From Veillonella_A intestinalis (GTDB lineage: Bacteria > Bacillota > Negativicutes > Veillonellales > Veillonellaceae): a DNA stretch of 64,000 bases. Shown in pieces: positions 8,970-18,602 of the stretch; position 1 is the first letter of the stretch, and the number at the start of each line of letters is the position of its first letter. Under the pieces are notes generated by a model, which worked only from the letters and a program-made list of their open reading frames with translations, had not been told where the DNA came from and made no database searches. The stretch is from the NCBI RefSeq assembly GCF_943192895.1, contig NZ_CALPCB010000003.1:186001-250000 (forward strand), in the 5' to 3' direction. Position numbers and translations under genes: made by a program.

Positions 8970-11414
8970 TTACCGCAATTTACAACCGATTTCATTCAAC
9001 GCTTCAATAATTTCATCAATATTAGGTTGAATGTCTTCATCAGTCAACGTTCCTTCATTACTGCGGAAGGATAAGTTATAGGCTAAGCTACGATGGCCCG
9101 CTTCAATATGTTCCCCTTCATATACGTCAAAAATGAATGTCCGCTCTAAATGTTCACCACCATGCTGGTAAATAAGACGTATAATATCTTGAGACGTAAT
9201 TTCTTTTGGTGCCACAATAGCAAGGTCACGACTTGTACCAGGGAATTTACTAATCTCTTTGTACTGTAAATGTCCTTTTGGAATATTAAGAATAGCACTT
9301 ACATCAATATCAAAGATATAAGCTTTACCAGGTAAGTCATAGGCTTTCATTACTTGCGGGTGTAATTCACCAAAAGTAGCAATTACAGTGCCATCTACTA
9401 CATATTGAGCACTTACGCCTGGATGTAAATATGGTTCTGTAGAGCGCTCTATAGTCGCTTCAAAACGACTATCCGCTAACATGCGTTCTAATACACCTTT
9501 TACATCATAAAAATCGGTATCCCGTTGCGCTTCTTCCCATTGTACTTCATTCGTTTTACCCATCATAAGGCCCGTTACACGATAACTTTCTGTTGGTAGT
9601 TCCGTAATTGGTAAGCTCTTCGGTTGATATACAGCACCACTTTCAAAAATCCAAAGATCCTGATTTTTCTGTGCAATATTACGAGCTGCTACATCCAAAA
9701 TACTTGGAATCAAGGTTGTGCGCATAACTGGGAAATCTTCTGTAATTGGATTCATGATTGGCACCGCTTGATAGCGACTATCCGTTTCAGGCAGCAATAA
9801 TTTTTTCAAACTATCTGGATGCATGAAGCTAAATGTAATCACTTCACTAAGGCCACGATCAACTAAACTATTGCGAATGGCTTTGAATAACAATTTCTTG
9901 TCACTCATAGTACCACTGTTAAGATTGGCCCAAGGTGTACGATTTGGAATATTATCATAACCATAAATACGCGCTACTTCTTCCGCAATATCTGGCATAA
10001 CCGTTACATCACCACGCCAAGATGGCACGCCAACAGTCACTACACCATTAGCTTCTTCCCATTGGAAAGATAAAGTAGTTAAAATTTCCTTCATGCGATT
10101 AGCTTCAATTTGGGTGCCCAAGTATGCATTAATTGCATCTACAGTAAAGGCAACCGTACCTGTTGTTGCCTTTACTGGATATACATCCACAACACCTTTA
10201 GCAACCACTACATCACTCGCTAATTCTTGTAATAATTGGGCTGCTCGATCTAATGCGACTGGTGTATATTCTGCATTGATGCCACGTTCAAAACGACCAG
10301 AGGCTTCACTGCGCATACCAAGCGCACGCGCTGTGCGACGAATAGAAGCACCTTTAAATACAGCAGCCTCTAAAATGATAGATGTAGTTTGTTCTGTTAC
10401 TTCGCTATCTAAGCCACCCATCACACCAGCTACACCAACAGGACCATTAACATCAGCAATAACAAGCATGCCTTCTGCTAATTCACGGTCGGTTCCATCT
10501 AATGTAGTAATTGTCTCACCCGCTTTAGCAGGACGTGCCGTTAACTGATGGCCTACCACTTTATCATAATCATAGGCATGCATAGGTTGACCAAGTTCTA
10601 ACATAACATAATTAGTGACGTCCACTACATTGTTTATTGGTCGAATACCACCATTGCGCAAACGATTTTGTAACCATAATGGAGATGGGCCAACTTTCAC
10701 ATTAGTAACTAGACGAGCCATGAACCGTTGACATAAGTCAGTATCTTCAATCTGAATATCTACACAACCTTCAATGGAATTTCCTGTTTCAGTAACAGTT
10801 ACTGCAGGCTCTGTATTTCGCTGGTTAGTAAGAACTGCAAATTCACGGCTAAGGCCAACCATGGAGAAACAATCCGCCCGATTTGGGGTTAACTCAAATT
10901 CATATACAGTATCATTAAGCATTAAGGCATCACGAATATCCATACCAATAGGAGTACTTTCTGGCAAAATATAAATACCTTCTGCTTCACCAGGCATAAC
11001 CATATCTTTTGGCACACCTAATTCAGCTACGGAACAGAACATCCCATCGGACACTTCACCACGTAATTTACCTTTTTTAATTTCTGTACCATCAGCCAAA
11101 CGAGATTTGTGATACGCCACAGGAACGACTTGTCCTACAGCCACATTAGTTGCAGCTGTTACAATTTGTTTTGTGATTTCCTCGCCTGTTTTATCATCTA
11201 AACAAGCTACTTTGCACACTTGTAATTTATCTGCATCAGGGTGTTTAGTAATTTCTACGATTTTACCGGTATAAATCTTTTTCAAACCAGGGTCCATATT
11301 AATTACATCTTCTACAGGAATCCCTGCTTGCGTTAATACATCGGCTAGTTCCTGAGCCGGTTTTGTTGTGTCTACAGGAACATAGTCCTTCATCCATGTT
11401 AAACTAGCTTTCAT
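8970..11414 (-). CDS. pheT: phenylalanyl-tRNA synthetase, beta subunit
   Basis: Beta chain of the alpha2-beta2 PheRS, 814 residues, the usual length. Domains in order: an EMAP-like tRNA-binding OB fold (about 40-155, with KHPDADKLQVCKV), the B3/4 editing domain (about 210-390), the B5 domain (about 405-475), a catalytic-like core, and the C-terminal anticodon-binding FDX-ACB domain (from about 720, FPGTSRDLAIV). The start has AGGAGG at good spacing and the gene begins 11 nt after pheS. Both are controlled by the T-box leader at about 12470-12705. Confidence 0.97.
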   Translation of the reverse strand: MKASLTWMKDYVPVDTTKPAQELADVLTQAGIPVEDVINMDPGLKKIYTGKIVEITKHPDADKLQVCKVACLDDKTGEEITKQIVTAATNVAVGQVVPVAYHKSRLADGTEIKKGKLRGEVSDGMFCSVAELGVPKDMVMPGEAEGIYILPESTPIGMDIRDALMLNDTVYEFELTPNRADCFSMVGLSREFAVLTNQRNTEPAVTVTETGNSIEGCVDIQIEDTDLCQRFMARLVTNVKVGPSPLWLQNRLRNGGIRPINNVVDVTNYVMLELGQPMHAYDYDKVVGHQLTARPAKAGETITTLDGTDRELAEGMLVIADVNGPVGVAGVMGGLDSEVTEQTTSIILEAAVFKGASIRRTARALGMRSEASGRFERGINAEYTPVALDRAAQLLQELASDVVVAKGVVDVYPVKATTGTVAFTVDAINAYLGTQIEANRMKEILTTLSFQWEEANGVVTVGVPSWRGDVTVMPDIAEEVARIYGYDNIPNRTPWANLNSGTMSDKKLLFKAIRNSLVDRGLSEVITFSFMHPDSLKKLLLPETDSRYQAVPIMNPITEDFPVMRTTLIPSILDVAARNIAQKNQDLWIFESGAVYQPKSLPITELPTESYRVTGLMMGKTNEVQWEEAQRDTDFYDVKGVLERMLADSRFEATIERSTEPYLHPGVSAQYVVDGTVIATFGELHPQVMKAYDLPGKAYIFDIDVSAILNIPKGHLQYKEISKFPGTSRDLAIVAPKEITSQDIIRLIYQHGGEHLERTFIFDVYEGEHIEAGHRSLAYNLSFRSNEGTLTDEDIQPNIDEIIEALNEIGCKLR

Positions 11415-11425
11415 TGTCTTACCTC

Positions 11426-12448
11426 CTAGAACTGCTTCAAGAAACGCATATCATTTTCATAGAATAAACGTAAATCACCAATGCCATAGAGTAGCATAGC
11501 AATACGTTCCACACCCATACCGAAGGCAAAGCCTTGCACTTCATTAGGATCATAACCATTCATTTCTAATACTCGTGGGTGTACCATACCGCAGCCTAAG
11601 ATTTCAAGCCAACCAGTGTGTGAGCATACGCGACAGCCTTCACCACCGCACATGCAACAAGAAATATCCACTTCTGCACTTGGTTCTGTAAATGGGAAGA
11701 AACTTGTACGGAAACGCACCTTTGTGTCTTCGCCAAACATGTGGCGCAAGAAAATTTCCAAAGTACCTTTTAAATCTGCAAAAGTAATCCCTTTATCCAC
11801 AACTAAACCTTCTACTTGATGGAATACTGGGGAATGAGTAGCATCATAATCCCAACGATATACTTTACCTGGTGCAATCATACGCACAGGACTATTTGGT
11901 TCTTGGCTCTGTAATGTTCGTGCCTGTACTGGCGATGTATGCGTACGCAATAATACAGAATTTGTAATATAGAAAGAATCCTGCATATCACGAGCTGGAT
12001 GATCGGCTGGTAAATTCAAGCATTCAAAGTTATAGTGATCACTTTCAATTTCAGGCCCTTCAGCGACGGTGTAACCCATTTTCATAAAGAATTGTTCAAT
12101 CTGTTCATTAACAGCCGTTAAAGGATGTACATGACCTTTACGAGTTACACGACCAGGCAAAGTAATATCAACTTTTTCAGCTTTCAATTTAGCTTCCATT
12201 ACTTTTGCTTCTAAACTAGCCTGTACTTCGCTAATCATACCTTCTAACTCTTCACGTACGGTATTTACAAGCGCCCCCATGCGTGGACGTTCTTCTGGGG
12301 ATAATTTACCAAGACCTTTCAATAATGCCGTTACTTCCCCTTTTTTACCTAAATACTTAACGCGCGCCTCTTGTAAAACGTTTAATGCATCAGCACTTTT
12401 AATCCGTGCTTCAGCTTCCGCTTTTAAGGCTTTTAACAATTCTTCCAT
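11426..12448 (-). CDS. pheS: phenylalanyl-tRNA synthetase, alpha subunit
   Basis: Catalytic alpha chain of PheRS, 340 residues. An N-terminal coiled coil that binds tRNA precedes a class II synthetase core with motif 2 (VYRWDYDATHSPVFHQVEG) and motif 3 (GFAFGMGVERIAMLLYG). The CCMCGGEGCRVC stretch is a cysteine-rich insert that also occurs in other bacterial PheS proteins. AGGAGG lies 9 nt upstream of the ATG. First gene of the pheST operon, directly behind a T-box terminator. Confidence 0.97.
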   Translation of the reverse strand: MEELLKALKAEAEARIKSADALNVLQEARVKYLGKKGEVTALLKGLGKLSPEERPRMGALVNTVREELEGMISEVQASLEAKVMEAKLKAEKVDITLPGRVTRKGHVHPLTAVNEQIEQFFMKMGYTVAEGPEIESDHYNFECLNLPADHPARDMQDSFYITNSVLLRTHTSPVQARTLQSQEPNSPVRMIAPGKVYRWDYDATHSPVFHQVEGLVVDKGITFADLKGTLEIFLRHMFGEDTKVRFRTSFFPFTEPSAEVDISCCMCGGEGCRVCSHTGWLEILGCGMVHPRVLEMNGYDPNEVQGFAFGMGVERIAMLLYGIGDLRLFYENDMRFLKQF

Positions 12449-12469
12449 TTGTTACGACCTCCTGCTAAC

Positions 12470-12705
12470 AAAAAAACCTCCGCCCCAGCAAGGGGCGAAG
12501 GTATAAATTCGCGGTACCACCCTAATTAGTACTCTAAGACCTTAACGCGGTCACACGATGAATCTACTCTTAGTTCAATCCATGGCTCCAAAAGGAAATG
12601 CTCTCCACAGGCTATTTATGAAGCTCCCACCAATACTTCACTCTCTGAAAAATACTCATGTGGCGCCAATTTTGTCATCGCCATATTATCTTATCAATAT
12701 AAACC
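12470..12705 (-). ncRNA. T-box riboswitch leader of pheST (predicted tRNA-Phe specific)
   Basis: The minus strand carries the T-box antiterminator consensus AGGGTGGTACCGCG at 12510-12523, followed by an intrinsic terminator: a 10-bp GC-rich stem (12477-12486 / 12492-12501) and a T run at 12470-12476. Upstream there is an AGAGAG Stem I element and a plausible UUC specifier in a CATTTCC context. Uncharged tRNA-Phe would favour the antiterminator and switch on pheST. The specifier was assigned by eye. Confidence 0.88.
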
Positions 12706-12707
12706 TA

Positions 12708-12736
12708 AGTATACCAAGTCTTACTAGTCCTGTCAA
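12708..12736 (-). promoter_or_regulatory. promoter of the pheST T-box transcript
   Basis: Minus strand TTGACA (12731-12736), 17-nt spacer, TATACT (12708-12713). It lies between the stop codon of the thioesterase gene and the T-box leader. Confidence 0.8.
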
Positions 12737-12755
12737 AGGTAATTCTATGTACCTT

Positions 12756-13208
12756 TTATAAACGCCAAGGTAACTGTGGCAATTCAAAGCCATCAATGAC
12801 ATAAAATGTACCCGAGCTCATATAAACTAACTCACCTAAATCATTGTAAATGCGGCCCGTCGTTACCATTGTATTTTTGCCATTATGCTCTACATTGGCT
12901 ACAGCCCGCAAACGCTGTCCTGATTTCACAGCTTTAACAAAGTTCCCCTTCATTTCTAAGGTAACAACTCGCTTCCCCAAAGTGAAACAAGCTACGCCCA
13001 TAACAGTATCAGCTAAACTCATGTATACACCACCATGAATATTGCCAATAAAATTACCATGTTTTACAGCATCGCTCAAAAAAGTCATTTCCAAATGACC
13101 AGGGTCACCACCAGTGACACGTACATATTGTGACCAATCAAAAGTATGTTCATGACACATGTGATCAAAAAAATCGACTAAGGTACGCATTTCTTTTTGC
13201 TTACTCAT
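12756..13208 (-). CDS. PaaI-type hotdog-fold thioesterase
   Basis: A 150-residue single-domain hotdog protein. HGNFIGNIHGGVYMSLADTVMGVACF matches the conserved helix of the PaaI/YdiI acyl-CoA thioesterase group, in which an Asp or Glu in this helix activates water. Substrates are probably acyl- or aryl-CoA esters but cannot be told from sequence. Start supported by AAAGGATAGG. It stands alone between the MacAB-like operon and the pheST promoter. Confidence 0.85.
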   Translation of the reverse strand: MSKQKEMRTLVDFFDHMCHEHTFDWSQYVRVTGGDPGHLEMTFLSDAVKHGNFIGNIHGGVYMSLADTVMGVACFTLGKRVVTLEMKGNFVKAVKSGQRLRAVANVEHNGKNTMVTTGRIYNDLGELVYMSSGTFYVIDGFELPQLPWRL

Positions 13209-13226
13209 AACCTATCCTTTCATAAA

Positions 13227-13259
13227 ATAAGCGTAGCCACGAATTGTAACTACGCTTAT
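13227..13259 (-). terminator. terminator of the MacAB-like operon
   Basis: Perfect 10-bp inverted repeat (ATAAGCGTAG arms, 13227-13236 / 13250-13259) with TTATTTTATG on the minus strand beyond it, 72 nt after the permease stop codon. Confidence 0.65.
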
Positions 13260-13330
13260 GTGATTACATCTAACTAGCCATTGCTTACTGTTTAATAAAC
13301 AATTAACCTCAAGCTATATAATCATTATAC

Positions 13331-14545
13331 CTATTCATAATGTAAGGCGTCAATTGGATTTAATTTAGCCGCTTTGCGGGCAGGATATAAGCCAAAGACA
13401 AGACCAATAACCATGGAGAAACCAAAGGATAATAAAATTGGTCCCATAGATACAACCGTTTGCATACCTGTCAATGCACTAATTAATTGTGCCGAGCCTA
13501 TGCCCACAACAATCCCAATAGCACCACCAACAAGGCTGATTACCACCGCTTCAATAAGGAACTGCATAACAATGACACGATAAGTAGCTCCTAACGCTTT
13601 ACGAACACCAATTTCACGAGTACGTTCTGTCACAGATACGAGCATAATATTCATAATGCCAATCCCCCCAACTAATAAGGAGATAGCTGCCACAGAACCT
13701 AAGAACAAGGTCATTGTCGCTGTTGTTTGCTCTACAGTTTCCATGATAGTTGCCATATTACGCACATTAAAATCATCTAATTCTGGATTTTTAACATTAT
13801 GACGAACTCGTAAAATATTTTCTACGTCAGATTGTAAGCGGTCAAGGTCAGCCCCTTCTTTAGCTTTAATATAAATCATCCGCAAATAGTCGACCCCTTG
13901 AAGCCGCTCCATGCCAGTAGTATATGGAATGTATATAATATCGTCTTGGTCATTCCCAAAACTACCTGACCCTTTTGCTTCTAAAACACCAATAACTTTG
14001 TACGGATTATTTTTAATACGAATATCTTTACCTACAGGGTCTTCCGCACCAAACAAATTAGTTGCTACAGTGCTACCAATAACGGCAACACGTTCCCGTC
14101 GATCAACTTGAGTGGCCGTAATAAAACGTCCTGATTTTACCGTCCAATTATTAATATATTGAAAATCAGAATTAACCCCAGTTACAGATGTGGTCCAGTT
14201 TTTATTGGTGTAAATCACAATATAAGATGAACCAGAAGATACTGGTGAAGCCATTTCAATATCATCAAGATGTGAAATCGTTGTATAGTCTTCCATCTTG
14301 ATTGTTTTTTGTGAATCTGCCGTTGGTCGTACCCCCGGTGTTCGTGGCGCTCCTGGATACACCATTAACAAATTACTACCTAAACTGGATATAGAGTCCT
14401 GAATCTGACTACGTACCCCATAACCAATCGATACTAAGGCAATAACAGCTGCTACCCCAATAATAATCCCTAACATAGTCAACAAAGAACGCATCTTATT
14501 GGCTACTAAGGAGGCCCAGGCCATTAAAAAGCCCTCTTTATACAT
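13331..14545 (-). CDS. MacB-like ABC transporter permease (FtsX domain)
   Basis: Inner-membrane permease of a type VII (MacB-like) ABC transporter, about 404 residues. An N-terminal membrane helix (LTMLGIIIGVAAVIALVSIGYGV) is followed by a large extracytoplasmic MacB_PCD domain (about 50-270) and three C-terminal membrane helices of an FtsX domain containing the typical ERTREIGVRKALGAT loop. The ATG at 14545 with AAAGGAGG is preferred to the upstream GTG. It overlaps the ATPase gene by 8 nt. With the HlyD-type adaptor it should form a tripartite efflux or lipid/peptide export machine; the substrate is unknown. Confidence 0.92.
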   Translation of the reverse strand: MYKEGFLMAWASLVANKMRSLLTMLGIIIGVAAVIALVSIGYGVRSQIQDSISSLGSNLLMVYPGAPRTPGVRPTADSQKTIKMEDYTTISHLDDIEMASPVSSGSSYIVIYTNKNWTTSVTGVNSDFQYINNWTVKSGRFITATQVDRRERVAVIGSTVATNLFGAEDPVGKDIRIKNNPYKVIGVLEAKGSGSFGNDQDDIIYIPYTTGMERLQGVDYLRMIYIKAKEGADLDRLQSDVENILRVRHNVKNPELDDFNVRNMATIMETVEQTTATMTLFLGSVAAISLLVGGIGIMNIMLVSVTERTREIGVRKALGATYRVIVMQFLIEAVVISLVGGAIGIVVGIGSAQLISALTGMQTVVSMGPILLSFGFSMVIGLVFGLYPARKAAKLNPIDALHYE

Positions 14546-15269
14546 GGGCAGCACCTCCTTTACGTAGTAATCCTGCCATATTAGGATTTACTGTATCTTC
14601 AACAATATTGCCATCTCGCAATACAATATTACGACTTGCATAGGTAGCAATATCTGGTTCATGGGTAACCAAAATAATAGTACGCCCTTCTTTATATAAG
14701 TTGGTGAAAATATCCATTACATCAACACTAGACTTAGAATCCAAATTACCAGTTGGCTCATCAGCCATAATAATGGATGGATTATTGGCTAAAGCACGAG
14801 CAATAGCAACACGCTGTCTTTGTCCGCCGGATAATTCAGCTGGCACATGATCAAGTCGTTCACCTAAGCCTAAAGAGTCTAATAACTCTGCCGCACGCTC
14901 ATTGCGTTCTTTCTTAGCCACACCAGCATATACCATAGGTAACGCTACATTTTCTTGGGCCGTCAATTTAGGCAATAAATTAAAGCTCTGAAACACGAAA
15001 CCAATCCGTTTATTACGAACAAAGGCCAACTCATCATCACTCAAATTGGCTACTTCCTCGCCATCTAGTTTGTAAGAACCAGACGTCGGTCTATCTAAAC
15101 AACCTAAAATGTTCATAAATGTGGATTTACCGGACCCTGATGGCCCCATAATGGATGTAAACTCACCTTCATAAATATTAAGGTCGATCCCATGCAATAC
15201 AGGTACTACCAACTTGCCATTCACATATGTTTTAGTAATACCTTCTAATGAAATTACTGCGTCTCTCAT
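14538..15269 (-). CDS. MacB/LolD-like ABC transporter ATP-binding protein
   Basis: Cytoplasmic ATPase of 243 residues with Walker A GPSGSGKS, signature LSGGQRQRVAIARAL, Walker B IIMADEPTGNLD and the switch histidine in LVTHEPD. LGCLDRPTSG is typical of the MacB/LolD group. In E. coli MacB the ATPase and permease are fused; here they are separate but overlapping genes, the common Firmicute arrangement. Start preceded by AGGAGG. Confidence 0.93.
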   Translation of the reverse strand: MRDAVISLEGITKTYVNGKLVVPVLHGIDLNIYEGEFTSIMGPSGSGKSTFMNILGCLDRPTSGSYKLDGEEVANLSDDELAFVRNKRIGFVFQSFNLLPKLTAQENVALPMVYAGVAKKERNERAAELLDSLGLGERLDHVPAELSGGQRQRVAIARALANNPSIIMADEPTGNLDSKSSVDVMDIFTNLYKEGRTIILVTHEPDIATYASRNIVLRDGNIVEDTVNPNMAGLLRKGGAAHV

Positions 15270-15280
15270 ATATATCCCTC

Positions 15281-16357
15281 CTAGAACATAGGGCCGCCAG
15301 AGCTAGCCTTTTTTGTTGCAGAAGAGCCTACATCACCACTGACTACAATTTCATCGCCTTCATTTAAGCCTTTAGAGATTTCAATCGTCGTTTCACCAGT
15401 AATACCGGTTGTCACACTAGTCCGTTCTGGTTTACCATTGCGAATTACATACACATATTCGCCTACTTTATCTGTACGAACAGCGGCTAATGGCACGACT
15501 AATACATTACTACGTTCATCACCATAAATAGTGGCACGAGCTGTCATAGTAGGGAAGAAATTCCCCGCATCAGCTTCTGAAATAGCTACTTTCACTGTAT
15601 AATACACTACACTACTCGAGGTAGTACCCATATTACCTTTAGTACCTAAAGCAATATCACTTACATAACCTGTAAAGGTTTTACCAGGATGCGCATCAAC
15701 AGTAAAATCAACACGAGCTCCTTTTTTTACACTGCCAATATCAGTTTCATCCACAGTAAGATAGATTTCAAGATTACTTAAATCAGCTACCGTAGCAATA
15801 ATCATCTGTGTAGAAATACCTGTACTAATCGTTTGCCCTGCTTTTAGTGGTGTACCAATTACAGTCCCATCCATAGGCGAAGTAATGGTTGTATCATCCA
15901 AATTAGCTATTGCTCTATCATATGCCGCTTGTGCTTTTTGATAATTCATCAATGCTGTATCATACGTCTGTTGTGGAATAGCCCCTTGTGCTACCAAGGT
16001 TTTATAACGGTCTAAATCAGCCGCTGTATTTTCTAAAGAGGCTCTCGCGTCATCAGCGGTAGCTTGTAATTGACGCGCATCAATTGTTGCAATAATTTGA
16101 CCTTGCGTAACATGATCATTCTCTTTTACAGATACACTTTCTAACGTACCTGCTACGTTCGTAGAAATATCGACATAGTTTTTAGGGTTAATTGTCCCTG
16201 TAGAGGTAATTACTGATGAAATATTCCCTCGCTCTACTTTACCCGTTGTATAGGCCGTAGTTTCACTAGTGTCTTTAGACTTAAACCAATACAATCCCCC
16301 TAACACTATAACCAAAATAGCTATGAGGATCCCCCAAAATTTACGTGTTCGCCACAT
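15281..16357 (-). CDS. MacA-like periplasmic adaptor (HlyD/RND family)
   Basis: Membrane-fusion protein of 358 residues. One N-terminal membrane anchor (FWGILIAILVIVLGGLYWF) is followed by a lipoyl/barrel-sandwich domain split by an alpha hairpin (about residues 90-145), then beta-barrel and membrane-proximal domains. It begins the operon adaptor-ATPase-permease and should couple the transporter to an outer-membrane channel, which is not encoded nearby. AAAGGAG precedes the ATG. Confidence 0.92.
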   Translation of the reverse strand: MWRTRKFWGILIAILVIVLGGLYWFKSKDTSETTAYTTGKVERGNISSVITSTGTINPKNYVDISTNVAGTLESVSVKENDHVTQGQIIATIDARQLQATADDARASLENTAADLDRYKTLVAQGAIPQQTYDTALMNYQKAQAAYDRAIANLDDTTITSPMDGTVIGTPLKAGQTISTGISTQMIIATVADLSNLEIYLTVDETDIGSVKKGARVDFTVDAHPGKTFTGYVSDIALGTKGNMGTTSSSVVYYTVKVAISEADAGNFFPTMTARATIYGDERSNVLVVPLAAVRTDKVGEYVYVIRNGKPERTSVTTGITGETTIEISKGLNEGDEIVVSGDVGSSATKKASSGGPMF

Positions 16358-16483
16358 CTTATAAACTCCTTTGCTTCTGACGATATACCTGGAAACTTTA
16401 GCTTATCTTGAAAAGACTTTGTATCCTGCTGCACCTAAAATCCCCAATGTATACTTACTATATATAAGTCCTAACTGAAGTAA

Positions 16484-16514
16484 AGCCCTCCTCAAACAAC
16501 ATGAAGAAGGCCAT
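16484..16514 (-). terminator. possible terminator downstream of pfkA
   Basis: Minus-strand hairpin GCCTTCTTC / GAGGAGGGC (9 bp with two G-U pairs) followed by a short CTTTACTT tract, about 110 nt past the pfkA stop. The T tract is weak. Nothing else is evident in 16358-16621. Confidence 0.4.
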
Positions 16515-16621
16515 ACATCTATATGTATCTATATGGTTATTATAAATTTTTACTGTGAGTTCTTCATGAATCTAAAGCGTATTTAACCACTATATTCACA
16601 ATTCACTAAAAATTATTTATA

Positions 16622-17581
16622 TTAGCGAGCTAACACAGAAATCAATTCATATTCTTCATCGCTAATTGGATAACGTCTCCGTTGTGCCTCTTCATAGGGT
16701 ATAGCTTCAATCACAGCCCCAGTTAATCCTATTAAACAATTATAAGTACCAACCTTTAAGGCATCAATAGCACGTTCACTCATTAAGGCCGCCATACTAG
16801 CATCTCGTGCTGACGGTGAACCACCACGTTGTAAATAGCCCAATACAGTAACACTAGGGGAAATCTGTAATACTTTGTTAATATATGCGTATACTTCAAA
16901 ACTATGATACGCCCCTTCTGCTACCATAATAATACTATTTGTTTTGCCGGAGGCATGAGAATCACGAAGATGATTACATACAGTATCTAAGCTCATAGGC
17001 TTTTCAGGAATAAGCACCAGTTCAGCCCCACAGGCAAGGCCGGCACGCACTGCTAAGTGTCCGGCATGACGCCCCATTACTTCTACAATAGCTACACGGT
17101 CATGAGCCGTCGTAGTATCACGAATCTTACTAACTGCATCTACCACTGTATTTAGGGCTGTATCAAAGCCAATCGTATACTCTGTACCACACATATCATT
17201 ATCAATAGTACCTGGAATCGTAATAGTCGGAATTCCTTGCTCAGCTAATGCCATGGCCCCCGCCATAGAACCATCACCACCAATAACGACTAAAGCATCG
17301 ATGGCGTGTTCACGCAATATCTGTGCCGCTTTTTGCTGTTGCGCTAATTCTGAAAACTCAACGCAACGAGCCGTCTTTAGCATTGTACCACCTTTATTAA
17401 CAATAGCCCCTACATCTCGACGATCTAATAGCTGAAAATCCCCTTTCAAGAGGCCTTCATACCCTCGATTAATGCCATATACTTCAAAGCCTTCATAAAT
17501 CCCCTTACGCACTAATGCACGCACAGCTGCATTCATGCCCGGTGCATCACCGCCGCTCGTCAGAATTGCTATTTTTTTCAT
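16622..17581 (-). CDS. pfkA: ATP-dependent 6-phosphofructokinase
   Basis: Phosphorylates fructose 6-phosphate with ATP in glycolysis. The 319-residue length is typical of bacterial PfkA. Motifs: LTSGGDAPGMNAAVR at the N terminus, VIGGDGSMAGA (the GGDGS form typical of ATP-dependent rather than PPi-dependent enzymes), PGTIDNDMCGTEYTIGFDTA with the catalytic Asp, MGRHAGHLA, and ERAIDALK near the end. The start region overlaps the 3' end of the shikimate-kinase-like gene by 35 nt, so the two genes are probably translationally linked. Confidence 0.95.
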   Translation of the reverse strand: MKKIAILTSGGDAPGMNAAVRALVRKGIYEGFEVYGINRGYEGLLKGDFQLLDRRDVGAIVNKGGTMLKTARCVEFSELAQQQKAAQILREHAIDALVVIGGDGSMAGAMALAEQGIPTITIPGTIDNDMCGTEYTIGFDTALNTVVDAVSKIRDTTTAHDRVAIVEVMGRHAGHLAVRAGLACGAELVLIPEKPMSLDTVCNHLRDSHASGKTNSIIMVAEGAYHSFEVYAYINKVLQISPSVTVLGYLQRGGSPSARDASMAALMSERAIDALKVGTYNCLIGLTGAVIEAIPYEEAQRRRYPISDEEYELISVLAR

Positions 17582-18137
17582 GTTCCTTTACCCCCGTATA
17601 AGGGCGACGTTTTTTAAACATAACGCCCTCCCGTGCTAATATATCATGAATTAATTCAATCAAATTTTCGGTACGGCCGTAGGTCGTATCAATGACACAG
17701 TCACACTTCTTATATACTGGCTTCCAACGTTGCATCATAGTTTCTACAAAACCCGGCACATCAGAATAATCCATAGTTGGTCGTTTACCAATACGACGAT
17801 TCACACGCTTAACAATACGATATTCTGCAGCACGAATGCCAATAATATACGCATACCGCTGTAAATAACGAACCGTACGTACATCTAAGGGGAAATTACC
17901 GCCTACCGAAATGACCGACTCATGATACATACACACTTTTTTAAGTATTTCTCGCTCCGCATGGCGGAACATCTTCTCGCCTAATTTCTCGTAAATATCA
18001 GCAATAGGTAAATTATAGCGACGCTCTAACAATCGATCAGTATCCACAAATTGCCAACCCTTTGCCTCTGCTAGATTGCGCCCTAAGTGGCTTTTGCCGC
18101 TCCCCATAGTGCCAATTAATATTATATTTCGCTTCAT
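17547..18137 (-). CDS. aroK: shikimate kinase-like protein
   Basis: P-loop kinase of about 196 residues: MKRNIILIGTMGSGKSHLG (Walker A), FVDTDRLLE (shikimate-kinase DxD), MFRHAEREIL (RxxE) and a lid-like region with R-rich RRIGKRPTMDY. The shikimate-binding GGG motif reads SVGGNFPLD here, so the third glycine is replaced. Shikimate kinase is the best family assignment, but its substrate could differ. An upstream ATG at 18167 with AGGTGA is an alternative start, adding ten basic residues. Transcribed from the promoter at 18196-18224, ahead of pfkA. Confidence 0.75.
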   Translation of the reverse strand: MKRNIILIGTMGSGKSHLGRNLAEAKGWQFVDTDRLLERRYNLPIADIYEKLGEKMFRHAEREILKKVCMYHESVISVGGNFPLDVRTVRYLQRYAYIIGIRAAEYRIVKRVNRRIGKRPTMDYSDVPGFVETMMQRWKPVYKKCDCVIDTTYGRTENLIELIHDILAREGVMFKKRRPYTGVKEHEKNSNSDERR

Positions 18138-18195
18138 CACGTAATCCCGCCTAATTTTTATTCTCATAGTTCACCTATGATAGTACTTTGTTTCT

Positions 18196-18224
18196 ATTCT
18201 ACTACATAATTTTTTAAAATTCAA
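18196..18224 (-). promoter_or_regulatory. promoter of aroK-pfkA
   Basis: Minus strand TTGAAT (18219-18224), 17-nt spacer, TAGAAT (18196-18201), about 30-60 nt before the candidate starts. The flanking inverted repeat TTAACTC/GAGTTAA at about 18226-18257 lies just upstream of the -35 and could be an operator. Confidence 0.65.
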
Positions 18225-18410
18225 AATTAACTCGCCATATACTAAGAGTTAAAATTAGCCTATTTACGCTATTTTCCTAACTTATTATTCAACACATGCG
18301 TTACTCTAATACATGCTATTTCTGTAGTACTTACTAGTTCTTTAAGCCCTAACAAAAGATAAACTAAGGAAACTATAAAACTCAATATATACAAAATAAC
18401 CGCATATACA

Positions 18411-18442
18411 AAATAACCGCTTACTTTGGTAAGCGGTTATTT
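18411..18442 (-). terminator. terminator of the pilus operon
   Basis: Perfect 13-bp inverted repeat 18411-18423 / 18430-18442 (AAATAACCGCTTA arms) with a 6-nt loop; A/T runs on both sides make it usable in either direction. A partial direct copy of the left arm (CAAAATAACCGC) precedes it. It is the only strong signal in the 18225-18602 gap. Confidence 0.75.
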
Positions 18443-18602
18443 TTCTTGTTTAAGAAACTTTTTTTCTTCAAATGCAATGCTAACAATTTCTATATCTAAT
18501 TCTTCTTTTGCCATATTTATCATATTTTATGTATATTTTTTGTCATATTTTTTATATATTCTAAAATCACAATTAGATTATCAATATCTCATCGCCCATA
18601 TA

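Noticed and set aside
10093..10548. 151-codon open frame on the plus strand
   Set aside because: Antisense shadow of pheT; no ribosome site and odd composition.
12558..12761. 67-codon plus-strand frame near pheS
   Set aside because: Lies opposite the T-box leader and promoter, which explain the sequence better.
16622..17581. PPi-dependent phosphofructokinase
   Set aside because: GGDGS and PGTIDND forms are those of ATP-dependent enzymes.
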